A stretch of 64,000 bases of DNA from Galdieria partita (Eukaryota > Rhodophyta > Bangiophyceae > Galdieriales > Galdieriaceae): assembly GCA_025991245.1 (NCBI GenBank), contig BQMJ01000072.1, forward strand, positions 62,001-126,000, in the 5' to 3' direction. Position 1 is the first letter of the stretch. Each line of letters opens with the position of its first letter. Made by a program: the position numbers and the translations under genes. Below are positions 11,862-23,713 of the stretch, in pieces. The notes beneath the pieces were generated by a model that was given only the letters and a program-made list of their open reading frames with translations, was not told the origin of the DNA and ran no database searches.

Positions 11862-12164
11862 ATGTTGGGAAAAGTGAGTAATATAGAAATAGTGGAACAG
11901 GAAACATCTTATCCAACAACGATGATCGATACCCATCGATGGAATATTCGATTGAAGCGTGTTGCCCTTTCCTTGGAGTCTGCAAGTGAACTCAAGTCTA
12001 TATGGGCTTGCTATGAACCCAGAAAGAATGCAAAGTATCCTGAAGAAAAGGCTTTTCTTGAGTGGAGGATGAAGTTGACGAAGAATGATACGCATGATCA
12101 GACAAAGGCCAAGTTATTTCAATATTATGATCGTTCTATTTATGAACGTTTATGGAATGACTGA
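11862..12164 (+). CDS. Small hypothetical protein (100 aa)
   Basis: I do not recognise this protein. It opens with ATG 18 bp after the IPI3 stop and runs 100 codons. It is basic, with many Arg and Lys, has no hydrophobic segment and ends YYDRSIYERLWND. No Cys or His metal-site pattern is visible. It could be an independent short gene, or a 3' exon of IPI3 through a cryptic intron, but no good splice pair links them. The coding style is like that of its neighbours. Confidence 0.45.
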   Translation: MLGKVSNIEIVEQETSYPTTMIDTHRWNIRLKRVALSLESASELKSIWACYEPRKNAKYPEEKAFLEWRMKLTKNDTHDQTKAKLFQYYDRSIYERLWND

Positions 12165-12273
12165 ATAAACCGATTCCCATTGGGGATTGCACATATCATG
12201 CAAAGCCATTGTAAAAGGATGAGATGTCATTTTCATCCAACGAGATGGAAGCCTCTCTTTGCTTCTTCCATGA

Positions 12274-13305
12274 ATGACAAATATAGAAATACTCAACTAT
12301 CCAGTAGATATTATGCCATCTAGTTGTGGTCAACCCATTGAAACTCGGAACGAATCCGTTCCTAACCAAAAAGTATTCACCAGTCAATGGAATCATACAA
12401 GTCCGTATTTTGGTATCCACTATTATGATTGGGATACATCCAATGGTCTCTTTGCTCCCATATTGTCTGTTGAAAACTTGATGAGATACTTGTGGACTCC
12501 TCTCTTTCAAACAACCTACTACTCATGGACAAGCCATCGTTGGTTTCATCTATTACCACCACCATCGTCCACCTTCTTTTGGGACGATCATAGAAAATAT
12601 CTCAGAAAATGGAATATGGATACTCATTGTTCACAGGAAACTCAAACACTTGTGGACTCGGCAGCTCGACAATTATTAAAAAGACTAGGAGAATGTACAA
12701 ACATGTGGAGTTCAAAGCGTTCTTATTGTTTAGGTATAAGAGAGACAATGAGAGCCATCAAGAAATCTACTATACAACTAGTACTGATTGCCAATTATGT
12801 GGAGAATACGGATAAAATGAAAAAGTTGGAAAGCAAAATAGCTGAAATGATTGCTATTTGTAAGCAACACCATATTCCTTATCATTTTGTGTTGGATGTC
12901 TATGAAATGGCACATTGTTTGGGTAAGTGAATGCATTCCTTCAAGTAGAGAAAGAATCATAGAAAGATAGGATTGCATTCAAAAGTTCTTAGAAAGATAT
13001 CAGTGATGGGCATGATTGTTGTGCCAGAATGGAATGTTGCGCATCTCAACAACGTCACCTTTCCACAACAACAACAACGTAATCATACAATGATGCAATC
13101 TAAAAAGAACAACTCTGGACAAAATCATTCCATGATGGACAATCAGGAGATGGAAACAAACGGCTGTTTATCGGCTCAAGTATTGCCATTTCTTCACTGT
13201 ACTCAACCTACTTGTCCACATTCTTCTTCCACAACATATCTTATCTATTTTGGAGATGTTCCAATATCGATTCCCATTCCCAATAACTATAGAGTGTGTG
13301 TGTAG
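12274..13305 (+). CDS. SECIS-binding protein 2-like protein with L7Ae domain
   Basis: Two exons (12274-12922, 12971-13305) give 327 residues in phase. The middle contains an L7Ae-type RNA-binding domain: CLGIRETMRAIKKS, then VLIANYVENTDKMKKLESKI, IPYHFVLDVYEMAHCLG, and after the intron KISVMGMIVVP. This order matches the RNA-binding domain of SBP2/SECISBP2 (GLREV, a variable NCEKI-like loop, IPFVFALNRKALGR, VSVVGIF). SBP2 binds the SECIS element in selenoprotein mRNA and recruits the selenocysteine elongation factor. The resemblance is closer to SBP2 than to NHP2, 15.5K or RPP38, but that is my judgement without an alignment. The N-terminal 130 residues are not recognised, and the C-terminus is Gln/Asn-rich. 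Confidence 0.65.
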
Positions 13306-13342
13306 ATATTTCTCTCTCGATGGGTTGATGGATAGGTATCCT

Positions 13343-15550
13343 TTATGAAGATTTCGTTTCTTGTTTCAAGGAATCATGACTAGATGATGAATGAGACTCT
13401 TTGTTATGAATATTTTCTTGTAAAGTTGGCTCACTTTCAAATCGATTGGATACCCATTCTCGCATCATATTGAGTTGAGATGCAATATGACTCAATTGCT
13501 GTTCTTCTTCTTGTACCATTGCTTTGCGAGAACGAACAAAACGTGAAAAAGGTGCCAATGCATTCTCTATCGATAAAATATGTTGATCCAATTGATGATT
13601 CAACTCTTTCTCAATCTCTTCTCTCAATGCATAACGAAATTGATCCATCTTGGAGTGAAAAGTTCGCAAAAATTGTTTCTTACGATAAGGAAAAACTCCA
13701 CTACTAGCAATAGCTAATGCACAAGTTAAAAGGATACCCGAAATGTCCAAAGTGGATACAATGGAAAGAGTTCCTAATAACCCTAACGCACCAGCTTGAG
13801 CACTCAACATAGTCAATAAGGACTTGCGAACATGTAAAACCAAACGTTGGGCTTCCTCTTGTGACGAAAACTTTTCATGCCATATATCCATCGAAGCACG
13901 CTTCAACTCTGTTAAAGTCATTTGACGTTTAGACTCGGCATCCCTATCCCAATCATCCATTTCCTTGGATACCCAATTGACTGAAAGATCTTGTAACGCA
14001 TTATTCACCCAATGACGAGTATTCAAACCAAGACTGTCCAGTGAATGAGTTGTATCCAACTCTCTTTCTCGACTGTTCAATCGATGTTCATACAATCGAG
14101 ATATTTCTTTCCAATGTCTTCGATTCCTTTCTTGTAACCAACCAACCATAGCTAATACTTCCTGTTCCAACTCTGCAGCAGTATTACCTAAAACACTTTC
14201 CAACTCTGGTGACAAACTATGATTATTTCTCATTAAAGGAATACTATATCGCAATTGAATCCGTTCATAGAAAAACTGACTCGCTCGCTGTTGCAAACGT
14301 AATATAATATTATCTATACGAACCAATTGGGATTGAGACTCGTGATAAAAGTCTTCACGATACATCTGTAAGGATTCTTGAATATCTGAAATGCAGAGTA
14401 AATCCTTTTCCAAAACATCTCTTCTACGTTTGATACAAGTCTGATACGTCCTTTGCATAGACTGTGCCAAAGCTAATGGAGTCTCCAACTTGATTTTCCA
14501 ACGTTCTCGGTCATCCAAAGTTGAGGTAATGAATGCTTCTAAACTAGGAAACCGACTAGCTTCCAATAACTTGTTGGCTTCTTCTTCCATTGAAGTGGAA
14601 TGCAAACGTTCCTTTGCTAATAATGCTAATCGAGAACTCACAGGAAATATTTGAGGATCACTTCCAACCCATATCCTCGCATGATCTCTTACATAATGTA
14701 CAACTGCTTGAACAGAATCTTTGTTTGGCTCATGGCTATCCAATAATAGATCTATTTTGTTGAGCACAATGATGATCTTCTTTCCCCAACTACGGATTTC
14801 TTCCAAGAATCTTCTTTCACTCTCACTAAAAGGTCTATCTGCAGATGTCGTAAATAAAATAAGGTCTGCTCTAGGTACAAATTCTTTGGTCAATATTTCA
14901 TGCGCTTGTTCAATAGCATTGGTTCCTGGAGTATCCACAATATTCATATATTTCAACCAAGGCACAGGAACAGAATAGATATGATAATCTGCTTCATAAT
15001 TATCTGCATCGAGTGAAGAAGAGTATGGACCTTTGACTAGACTAACTTGTGCAGTTGTTGGTGTTGGACCTTGAGGAAGAAAGTTTCCACCCAATAGAGC
15101 ATTGACTAGTACATCTCATTCAAAGCAGGAATACAAAGAGAATCAACACTTACTCAAACTTGATTTGCCTGAATTGAATTCTCCAACGACAACCAATAAG
15201 AACAAACCATCCAATCTCCTGATGACTTCCTTCAGTAGGTTGATATCCCTTTCGTTTTTGTATGGAAATTTCTCCAAAGTATTCAAAAAGTCTTGTAATA
15301 CAAATCTCTCTCTTTTTACCAAATCAGCGTCGGCTATTTCTGATAGTTTGTTCAAAGTAGTGTTGGAGGTTTGACAAAGTGACCCAAGTGTTGTATGAAA
15401 GGGTCGACGCATCCAAGTCTTTTTCGATAAGAGATGGGTATTGGAAGGACATAATAAAGAAACTATAAAGGAACGAAGTTGTAACGATGATATATTGTAA
15501 CCAAGTAAAGAGGCTCTCGTCAACTTGAATCCAATGCTCGACAACATCAT
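13343..15550 (-). CDS. FZL: FZL/bacterial-dynamin-like membrane GTPase
   Basis: Two exons (15154-15550, 13343-15105) encode 719 residues. The GTPase motifs are present: P-loop GEFNSGKSSL (around residue 125, with the intron just after it), a switch threonine in PTPTTAQV, DTPGT, and NKID. A long coiled-coil region follows. A pair of hydrophobic stretches near residues 520-560 (ALGLLGTLSIVSTL and ILLTCALAIASSGVF) forms the membrane paddle, and a basic segment and second coiled coil end the protein. This is the plan of FZL in chloroplasts and of cyanobacterial BDLP, which remodel thylakoid and envelope membranes. The N-terminus is basic and hydroxylated, fitting an organelle transit peptide. Plastid location is inferred from the family. 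Confidence 0.85.
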
Positions 15551-15615
15551 GATTCAAGAAATGATTTTGAAAAGTGTAAAGTATGTGGTAAGTGTATACT
15601 ACAAGTTGAACAACT

Positions 15616-16137
15616 TCATTCAACAAGTCCTAAATAGTCATCTAATATAGTCCCTACAGCTGTGAATGAACTTGCATCTATTTTGATACCGTTGACTCGA
15701 AGTCTAATAGCAGAGTCGCGTTGAATTCTTTCAGCCTTCTCAACTACACTAATATAACTCGCAGTTTCTTCGTCATGTGTCATATCTGAAGGTATTTGAT
15801 GTCTCGATACAAATATAGTTAGTGGTCCTACTTGAGCAAATATACCGTGACGAGTCACATTGGTAACTACAGCGTCCAATACTTCTCCTTTAAAAGGACG
15901 AAATACTAAAGCCTTGTATTTTAAAGGATAGATAGCGAAACCAAATCCTTCCCGCAGTATTCCTTTAGGTAACGGTTGTAATACTTCCAATACGGATACA
16001 ACAAACCCAAAACGACCAGAAACCGTTCCTTCTACTTCATCCATCAAAGTTTGAATCAAAGTTTCTTTTAATTTTGAGTGAAAGTGACGAGGATGAACTC
16101 GAACGTTTTTAGTCAACTCCACTTGAAAAAAACCCAT
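15616..16137 (-). CDS. RPB7: RNA polymerase II subunit RPB7
   Basis: Single exon, 173 residues. The start at 16137 (MGFFQVELTKNVRVHPRHF) was chosen because it matches the family N-terminus; an upstream in-frame TTG would add six residues. The protein shows TEVEGT-like DEVEGTVSGRFGFV, YPLKYKALVFRPFKGEVLDAVV and an S1/OB domain ending VGTILDDYLGLVE, all close to RPB7 rather than RPC25 or RPA43. RPB7 forms the stalk of Pol II with RPB4 and contacts emerging RNA. The 3' end lies 66 bp from the FZL start codon, with both genes in the same direction. Confidence 0.93.
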   Translation of the reverse strand: MGFFQVELTKNVRVHPRHFHSKLKETLIQTLMDEVEGTVSGRFGFVVSVLEVLQPLPKGILREGFGFAIYPLKYKALVFRPFKGEVLDAVVTNVTRHGIFAQVGPLTIFVSRHQIPSDMTHDEETASYISVVEKAERIQRDSAIRLRVNGIKIDASSFTAVGTILDDYLGLVE

Positions 16138-16595
16138 CCTTAACGAGTCAGCCAATCAAGGCTGTCGCAAAGAATCCAAATAGAAGAAGAATGGATGCAC
16201 AGGGATAGAATATTGTAAGAAATAGAGAACACAAGAGTGCAATATTAGATATTGTGATAGTTGTTACATCTATTTCATTGGATACAATACGGACAGTGAA
16301 AATATTGCTTTCAATGCAATGCCTTCAAGTTGTACTTGGTTACGATGGAATCTTCCAATCATTTCGAATAGTTGTACAAAGAGAGTTTTCTCTAAGAAGA
16401 AGGCAGAGACAATTTGTATTGGCAATGCTTTCTATGAGTTTACAATGCTTTGACAAGTTTCTTCTCAATGCCCACACTTTTGAATATCACAAGCTAATAT
16501 ATTGTTGTGATCATCAATCGACAAGTCTCCTTAAAGACTGGATGATTGCTTTTCGTTGGTATCATCGATGCAAATGCTGCTGTGAGAGCCTTCGG
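16138..16595. other. Divergent intergenic region between RPB7 and ClpB
   Basis: The reading frame of ClpB exon 1 stays open upstream to 16254, so an N-terminal extension of up to about 110 residues is formally possible, but that stretch is Cys-rich and does not look like a targeting peptide. No other feature was recognised. Confidence 0.5.
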
Positions 16596-19300
16596 ATGAC
16601 GATGATATCTTTGAGGCCACTTTGGAACAAACAACTGGGTTGGCAAGTTATCAAATATTATCCAATAAGTGTTTCTTATTTCAGTTCATGGGTTAGTTTT
16701 CTATATCATCAACTATAGTTAAAGTTGATAAGAGTTAGAGACGTGGGTTTGCTTATTATGGTGGTGGAGGTCAAGCTCCCATGGGACACAGTTGGGTAGC
16801 TCCAGAAGCAGTTCCAGCAGGTGAAGCATTGAAGAAATATGCTCGAGATTTGACAGAAGCTGCAAAACAAGGAAAATTAGATCCCGTGATTGGTAGAGAG
16901 GTTAGTAAAGGTCAAGTTACGTAAAACTGTGCTGAAGACTCGTGGTTTAGGAAGAAATTAGGAGAACTCTTCAAGTTCTGTCTAGAAGGACAAAGAACAA
17001 CCCAGTGTTGATTGGTGAACCAGGAGTTGGTAAAACTGCAGTTGTAGAAGGTTTGGCTCAGCGAGTGGTACGTATATGTGAACTATCATAATTCCTTTGG
17101 TTGACAATAACAACTTTAGGCAGTGGGAGACGTTCCTGAAAGTATCAAGGATAAGAAAGTTTTGGCACTCGATCTGGGTGCTTTGGTCGCTGGAGCTAAA
17201 TTTCGTGGAGAATTTGAAGAACGAATAAAGTCTGTTTTGAGAGATATAGAAAGTGAAAAAGGAAGAATAATCTTGTTTATCGATGAGCTTCACACTTTGG
17301 TGGGTGCGGGTGCTGCAGAAGGTAGCGTGGATGCTTCTAATATGATGAAACCAGCACTAGCAAGAGGTGACTTGCATTGTGTGGGTGCAACAACACTATC
17401 AGAATATCGCAAATATATTGAAAAGGATCCAGCATTGGCTCGTCGATTTCAGCCAGTGTTTGTTGCAGAGCCTACTGTTGAGGATACTATCAACATATTG
17501 AGAGGTCTGAAGAGTAGATATGAAGTAAGTCACAGTGAAAATGTACAGAATGGATGGATATTTGTTGGGTTTAGGTTCATCACGGAGTGCGTATAACTGA
17601 CCGTGCTTTGGTCACTGCAGCTTTATATGCCAATCGATATATGACAGAAAGGAAGCTTCCAGACTCTGCAATAGACTTGGTAGATGAAGCAGCTAGTCGT
17701 TTGAAAATGCAACAAGAAAGCAAACCAGAGCCTATCGATGACTTGGATAGAGCGATTATGACATTGAAGATAGAAATTGAGGCGTTGAGAAAAGAGTCGG
17801 ATGTGAATAGCAAGAAGAGATTGGAACAAGCTGAAAAAGAAATTCAAGAAAAGGAGCGAAAGAGAGATGAACTCATTCGACAGGTAAGAATGAGAACTAG
17901 TATACTTGGTTTACCTTATCATACATAGTGGGAACAAGATAAACGAGCATTAAATGAAGCCAAAGAAGCCAAAGCAAAGTTGGAAGCACTTGGAAGGGAA
18001 TTGGATTTAGCACAAAGAGCTGGAAATTGGGAAAGAGCGAGCGAATTGAAATATTCCATTATTCCCAACGTTGAAAGCAAAATTCCAAAAGAAGGAGATG
18101 GACAGTTGTCTACTTTGTTAGCAGAGGTATTTCAATTGCCAGATAGATTGAAATAGAATTCTTTATTTTGTGATGGATAGGCTGTGACTGAAAAGGATGT
18201 TCTCAATGTAATATCCAAGTCAACCGGTATTCCTATTCAAAATTTGCTAGTTGGAGAAAAGGAAAAGCTGCTAAATATGGAAAGCAAACTAAAAAGAAGA
18301 GTCGTTGGACAAGATGAAGCAGTACACGCAGTTGCTTCTGCAGTTCGATTGGCACGTGCCGGTTTCCATTCACATGAGCGACCTATCGGTATGTTGACTT
18401 GTGAACTGTTTTCATTGTTATTTGTTGGAGTATTGATTATGGAGGAGAATAGGTTCGTTTCTGTTTTTAGGGCCAACAGGTGTCGGTAAAACGGAACTTT
18501 GTAAAGCGTTGGCAGAGTTTTTATTTGATGATCCTAATGCAATGATTCGTCTGGATATGTCTGAATACTCAGAAAGGCATTCTGTGGCTCGAATGATTGG
18601 AGCTCCTCCAGGTTACGTTGGCTATGAAGAAGGAGGGCAATTGACAGAAGCTGTTCGGAGGCGACCTTATCAATTGATATTGTTTGATGAATTTGAAAAA
18701 GCTCACCGTGCTATTAGTAATATATTGCTACAAGTACTCGATGATGGTCGCTTGACAGATGGACAAGGTCGTCGAGTAGATTTTCGAAACACGATTATTG
18801 TATTGACATCCAATTTGGGTGCACCTATTTTAGCTTCTTTACCAGAAGGAGTTGCATCTTCGGACGCCAAAGAAGAAGTTTTACAAGAAGTTCGTGCCTA
18901 CTTTTCACCAGAGTTTCTTAATCGATTGGACGATATCATTTTATTCAATCGCCTTGATAGACAAGCGATGAGAGGAGTTGTCGATGTACAGTTGCGTAGA
19001 CTAGAAAAATTGCTCAAAGAGAACGAACTTTCATTGAATATTGATAAGGAGGCCGTAGATTGGTTAGCTGAGAGTGGTTATGATGCAGTATATGGAGCAA
19101 GACCGTTGCGTCGCGTTATTCAACGTCAAATATTGGAACCTTTAGCCAAAATGATGTTGGAAGGTTCCATTCGAATGGGAGAAACTGTTCATATTCATGT
19201 GAATGGCGAACAGCGCAGTGCACTCGTTGTACAACCTAATCATCCGACATCCACAACAAGTGATAAATACACTTCTTTGGAACAAGAGAATGAAGTTTAA
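16596..19300 (+). CDS. CLPB: ClpB/Hsp78-type AAA+ disaggregase, probably mitochondrial
   Basis: Eight exons (16596-16691, 16739-16900, 16951-17067, 17120-17524, 17575-17883, 17929-18126, 18181-18388, 18471-19300) give 774 residues in phase. The start at 16596 opens a 30-residue presequence without acidic residues, then [11 protein letters not shown]. The N-terminal substrate domain of bacterial ClpB is absent, as in yeast Hsp78. NBD1 has GEPGVGKT and [14 protein letters not shown]; a coiled-coil middle domain spans about residues 310-430; NBD2 has GPTGVGKT (split by intron 7), [11 protein letters not shown] and TSNLG. It resolubilises aggregated proteins with Hsp70. Mitochondrial location is inferred from the presequence and the missing N-domain. 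The stop codon overlaps the stop of the gene on the other strand. Confidence 0.92.
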
Positions 19301-20970
19301 TTCCTCCAAACATGTTCCTCTAAATCCATTTGCAACATGTGCCAATGAAAGTATTCAAAATAAATACCATTCGACTCTGTTGTATGGTTGGATGAACAAA
19401 CATTCCAATTATTTTCAAAAGTTAAAGATAAATACTTGACCAATTGACGACATTGATAAGCTAAATAATAACAACCCACGTTGCCGATCCACTGTCGGCA
19501 CAACAAGGGAACTTGACAATTATTGGTTTGTGCCATGGACAAGGGATGCAAACTCCATTCATAGCTTTCTTTCCATTCAGCTTCAGACTCTTCTCCTAAC
19601 CATAAAGAAAGCCATCTCTGAACTAGTCTCCCAACCAGCAAATGATTGGATAAATCTTTATAACTTGGATGCCGCTGTGGATGCCACCACTCTCCATGAA
19701 AGTATAAATCCGTTACAGGTACAACTTGTAACGATTTCGGAATACAAGCATAGTGCTTCTTTCCATCTAACCAACCGTAGTCTAGTAATACCAGATCGTA
19801 AGAGTCATCTAGTGGAAGAGGATCATCCACAATCTCTTCCAGAATATCGTATGAACAAGAATATTCCACAATCGAGTGCCTCATCCATTCGGTTCCAAGA
19901 TAAAGGCGATGATTTCCTCTGTAACGATAATATTCATTAGCAATATCGATGGCTTGTGAAACATGATACATATTCATAACAACGGATGACGAAGAAAAGT
20001 CCAATTGGCTACGAGCAACAGCAAATGACAATGCCACTCGTGTTACATATCGCATATAATCACACGTATACGCTAATATTCTTACCAACACTCGAGGATC
20101 AGCTCCAACAATAGGAGGACAATTGGAAGAACGAACAGAGTTACAAAAACTTAATAATATATGCCAGTCAGCTAGCGCCAATAAACGTCGGTCCTCTATA
20201 CTTAAGCGTAACCAAAAATCTGCTGACCAAGGTTCATAACATTTCAACCCTGAAGGTGTAGGAAAACCCCTTTCCACAGTTGAAGTGATCAAATATTGAT
20301 AACGCCATAAAAGTTTCTCCCATGTCAAACTTGACAAAGAATCTTTGAAACTTTGAACAGAATAGGTTTCTTTTTGGACAAAAAACTTGTTGGGATGTAA
20401 CACAGTTTTGACATCATATTGTTCATGATACAATGCTTCATAAAGTAACAAGCACTCCAAAGCATTCTTGGAAGGGATCCGCTTGGCCAATAACCAGGGT
20501 TGCTCCAGTGCCGAGGGACCTAAACGGATAACTTGTTGGCAGAACAACTCAAACTGTTCTTGCGTCCACTGTAAGGCTAGCGGAGGTTGTTCAGGATCTT
20601 TGCGCCATTCGCTTTCAGAATGGATCAAATAGGGTTTCACTGAAAACTCTTCAACTTGAAAAACACGCTCCGTTACGGATAACGGTGACTTGCAAGAATT
20701 CATGCCGTATGAACCACTCCCTTCTTTGGATCCTGAAGAATTAAAAGGTAGTTGACTTTCTTGCCTATCTTCTAGTTGTTTTTGTTCCAACTCTTGTTCC
20801 AAAAGTGCTTCCAGTTCGTCGTCCTCATAGTCGCCTACTAACTCTGTCCAATACTCGTCTAGTTCACGAACACCTTCTTGTTCATAGATTTGTTGTACTG
20901 TTTGTGAGTCTTCTTGTTCCTTTTGGCGACTTTCTTCTTCCAAAAGCTTTTCGAGATCATCCTCTTCCAT
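19297..20970 (-). CDS. SANT/Myb-like domain protein, function uncertain
   Basis: Single exon of 557 residues. The first 75 residues are strongly acidic and Gln-rich with heptad-like Leu/Glu pattern ([18 protein letters not shown]). Around residues 130-180 there is a SANT-like block: W at [19 protein letters not shown] and [19 protein letters not shown] helical region near 290-340 ([22 protein letters not shown]) could be a histone-fold-like pair. This combination recalls Pol I upstream activation factor subunit RRN5, but the match is weak and a SNAPc or chromatin role is possible. Its stop codon overlaps that of ClpB in a shared TTTAA. Confidence 0.55.
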   Translation of the reverse strand: MEEDDLEKLLEEESRQKEQEDSQTVQQIYEQEGVRELDEYWTELVGDYEDDELEALLEQELEQKQLEDRQESQLPFNSSGSKEGSGSYGMNSCKSPLSVTERVFQVEEFSVKPYLIHSESEWRKDPEQPPLALQWTQEQFELFCQQVIRLGPSALEQPWLLAKRIPSKNALECLLLYEALYHEQYDVKTVLHPNKFFVQKETYSVQSFKDSLSSLTWEKLLWRYQYLITSTVERGFPTPSGLKCYEPWSADFWLRLSIEDRRLLALADWHILLSFCNSVRSSNCPPIVGADPRVLVRILAYTCDYMRYVTRVALSFAVARSQLDFSSSSVVMNMYHVSQAIDIANEYYRYRGNHRLYLGTEWMRHSIVEYSCSYDILEEIVDDPLPLDDSYDLVLLDYGWLDGKKHYACIPKSLQVVPVTDLYFHGEWWHPQRHPSYKDLSNHLLVGRLVQRWLSLWLGEESEAEWKESYEWSLHPLSMAQTNNCQVPLLCRQWIGNVGCYYLAYQCRQLVKYLSLTFENNWNVCSSNHTTESNGIYFEYFHWHMLQMDLEEHVWRN

Positions 20971-21064
20971 CTCTCAGCCAATCATAATAATGCATGTCTG
21001 AACCAACGAGAGACAAAAATACTTTAAGCTTTCTCATTTTATTATGAATAATAACTACAACACA

Positions 21065-21621
21065 TTAGGAGCTATTTTCTTCAGATACATTCTCCAATCC
21101 TTGGAACACTGTAAAAGTGGGTATAAATATTACCAAACTATGTAACATACGTCTCACCTTGTTTAAAGTCAGGATAAAGGGACACTGCAGTAATACTGCC
21201 AATCACAATAGAATTTCTAAATGCAGTTCTGACTCCCCATACTTGAAGAATTCAACTTTCAAATAGTGTAAGGATACAGACCTACCTTTCAAAGAGGGAT
21301 AGAATATGATAGCAGCCGGTAAACCAGTAAGAAGAAAAGGGTAACTACGTTTGAGTGCGGTACAGGATTGTTCAAAAAATCCTAAACGTTTATAAGATGA
21401 CGGTGCGTGGAGTTCACAGGTTACAAGGACTTACCTTTGGCATGTTGAGTGATATCGTTGTCAAAACTCTTCAGCTGTTCCATTGTCATGCTGGAGTGTG
21501 CCTACAAAGAGGGCTTCAACGTGGTGCGTTTTACTTTTAGTGAAGTCCTGACCTTTCCAGTTTCGTATACTTGGTTAAGCCGTTCTCTTGTTTGATGAAC
21601 CAGCGAGTAAAGGTCGGACAT
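21065..21621 (-). CDS. Small two-TM protein in five tiny exons, possibly MIC26/27-like
   Basis: Rebuilt from five short exons (21553-21621, 21435-21501, 21286-21381, 21158-21241, 21065-21108), 119 residues with every junction in phase and canonical GT-AG ends. No single exon is long enough to be found by ORF length alone. The protein starts MSDLYSLVHQTRERLNQVYE, an amphipathic helix, and has two hydrophobic stretches (PFLLTGLPAAIIFYP at about 62-76 and SIVIGSITAVSLYP at about 88-101) with a short basic loop between. The second ends in a SLYP motif similar to the ASLYYP of apolipoprotein O (MIC26/27) in the mitochondrial MICOS complex. That link is a weak suggestion. The regular exon structure argues strongly that it is a gene. 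Confidence 0.68.
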
Positions 21622-22335
21622 GAGAAATTTCGTGGACACAAAATTTCAACTGGAAGCGTGACAAAGTAAAAACTTCCTGCTTTGAAAATGTTTGCAAATA
21701 TGACAAATAAATGAAAATGTTGAAGTTTACTTTTCTATGTAGTGTGATGGCAGTATTGAAAGTGAACAAGTAAGTTCCTCTAGATAGACGAGGAAAGTCA
21801 TGACTACTCAGTGATTTGTACTATTGAAAGAATAGGAAAATAAATTGGAATTTCCGATCTGATAAATAGCAGCTAGTTGATAGATCGGAAGTTCCAAAAA
21901 CGGATAGAAACAGCAAAGATTCACCCTGGAGCACCCTGAAACATTTTGGTTTGTGACTGTTCCTTCTCTGTCAAGAAATTGGGCAAAAGTCTTTCTATCC
22001 ACTATATAAATGCTTCAGAACTTTTATTCTGAAACATTCTAAAAAGAACAAATCCAAACCAGTATTAATTTCACAGCAAAGAGTTGTCTTTATAGATCAA
22101 AACTGACAATATGTAAGAATACAACAGCAACAGCTTCATGAATAAGGAAATCAAAGACTATTTGTAAAAGAGCCACTAAAAGTTATATGAGTGCTAAGTA
22201 CTATTCAAATGACGGTGTTGGTAGTGGTAATGAAGAAACTAACTTGTTTTAAATTCTAGGTTCATTCCATACTTCAGTCGATGATACGTCTTTGGCTAAA
22301 AATTCAAACCAACAAATCGTTCTGAATAAATATAC
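21622..22335. other. Gene-free stretch between the small two-TM gene and E2F
   Basis: About 714 bp, AT-rich, with only chance-length open frames on the minus strand. It should contain the promoter of the minus-strand small gene and the 3' region of E2F. Nothing else was recognised. Confidence 0.5.
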
Positions 22336-23494
22336 TCATGCCTTTGATTTGACAGGAGTACTTATGCAATGAAATGTGTCAAAATCATCACAGGACGAAT
22401 CCCTTTGTTCATCACCCAATAACGACACAAGCAAGTCCTGCGGAAGTTCAATGTTGTCCAAACATGCTGCACTGTCCTCCATTGGAATCGAGACTAGAGG
22501 AGTTTCAAGATGGTCATCAAAGTACAAGTCAGTGAAAGGATGGGTTCTGTGCTCTTCTGAAAACATTCCTTCAAGATACTCTTGAATAGGTCGAAAGCCA
22601 AGTTCTATTTCGGATATTTGGACTCTGTGCCAAACACTACTTTTGTAGTAGATGCTAGTCTCTTGCCAGAATATGACATTGGAAGGATCGTCATTTAAAA
22701 ATTTCATTTCCATTTCTACTACATTGTTCTCGTTTCTTGTGATAATGACATCGTTCATATCCATTCCTGGTAGAACAACTGTAATATAACCATCTGCATA
22801 ATCACTCGAATGGCTATGCAGAATTTCATACAAAGCATCATCTATTTCACTCAATGAAACAGTATCTTGGTATATGTTTGCATATGGCATTCTGATAATA
22901 AGAAAACAAAACTTACTTGACATATAAGGTGCTTCTCCAACACCCGATTTTCCTTCATGGTGTGAACAGCTAACAATTGTTGAGAAATCAAGGTTATCTG
23001 ATTGCTGCAGATCAATGTGGCGATATTCAACAAAATTCTTCATAGGCTTGCACACACAACCTAAAGAACATAGTTCCAGTTAACCAAAAGAATGCAGTCA
23101 ATTTGTACTCACCCATGGCATATAAAACACAAGTAATATCGTATAGTCGCCTCTTCTTTGCTCCAAGTAAATAAGATGCTTTGTTCAGATTAACTAAACC
23201 TTCGCGACTCAGCATATCTAGGAACTGCAAAGTCAGGACATAGAGCGAAGTTTTTGATTTGGTCTGTTTTCCGGAGTTCCTTCTCTTTCTTGCCATATTC
23301 CCACTAGAAGAACACAGTGTGGACTCTTCTGCCTCGTCATCAAGATACATTTGATTTTTCCAGTTCGTTAGAGCCATAGCTGCTGATGCTCTCTGTGGAG
23401 GCCTTTGTCGACTGTGGTCATGAGTATCTGCACGTTCATTTTCTGTAAAGAGAGTTTTTTTGACAAGTTTGCCCCTTCTTCGTGTCGTCACCAT
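22336..23494 (-). CDS. E2F: E2F family transcription factor
   Basis: Two exons (23113-23494, 22336-23060) encode 368 residues. The DNA-binding winged helix lies at about residues 80-130: SLYVLTLQFLDMLSREG, then LNKASYLLGAKKRRLYDITCVL, where the RRxYD signature of E2F contacts the GGCGC core. A dimerisation region with Leu/Ile-rich helices follows. The acidic C-terminus (DDFDTFH near the end) could be the retinoblastoma-binding segment. E2F with DP drives G1/S genes. A potential 25-nt intron near 22900 was rejected because splicing it causes a stop. A perfect E2F palindrome lies 220 bp upstream of the start, suggesting self-regulation. Confidence 0.88.
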
Positions 23495-23713
23495 TGGAAT
23501 GAGCTTCTATGCATTGACATTCAAGGAAGAGTCATTTCGCCGACAAATACTTACTGTATTGTCATTACTGTACTCTTTCTTTCTTTTCAGGATTGGAGTG
23601 CATGTTCCTAACACGTAGTCCATGTCAAAAGATGAAATTAGTGAAATGAAGCGCGTATGATTGTTGCATCAGTCCCCAAGGACAAATCGGCATTTTTCTA
23701 CGCACGACGTCCA

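Noticed and set aside
16254-16595. A separate Cys-rich gene upstream of ClpB
   Set aside because: No in-frame stop separates it from ClpB exon 1, and it has no recognisable domain; kept only as a possible extension.
19530-19940. 136-codon plus-strand frame inside the SANT-like gene
   Set aside because: Antisense shadow of a longer minus-strand coding exon, without domain features.
22888-22912. Apparent 25-nt intron with GTAAGT and TCAG ends inside E2F
   Set aside because: Removing it shifts the frame to an early stop, while the unspliced frame stays open.
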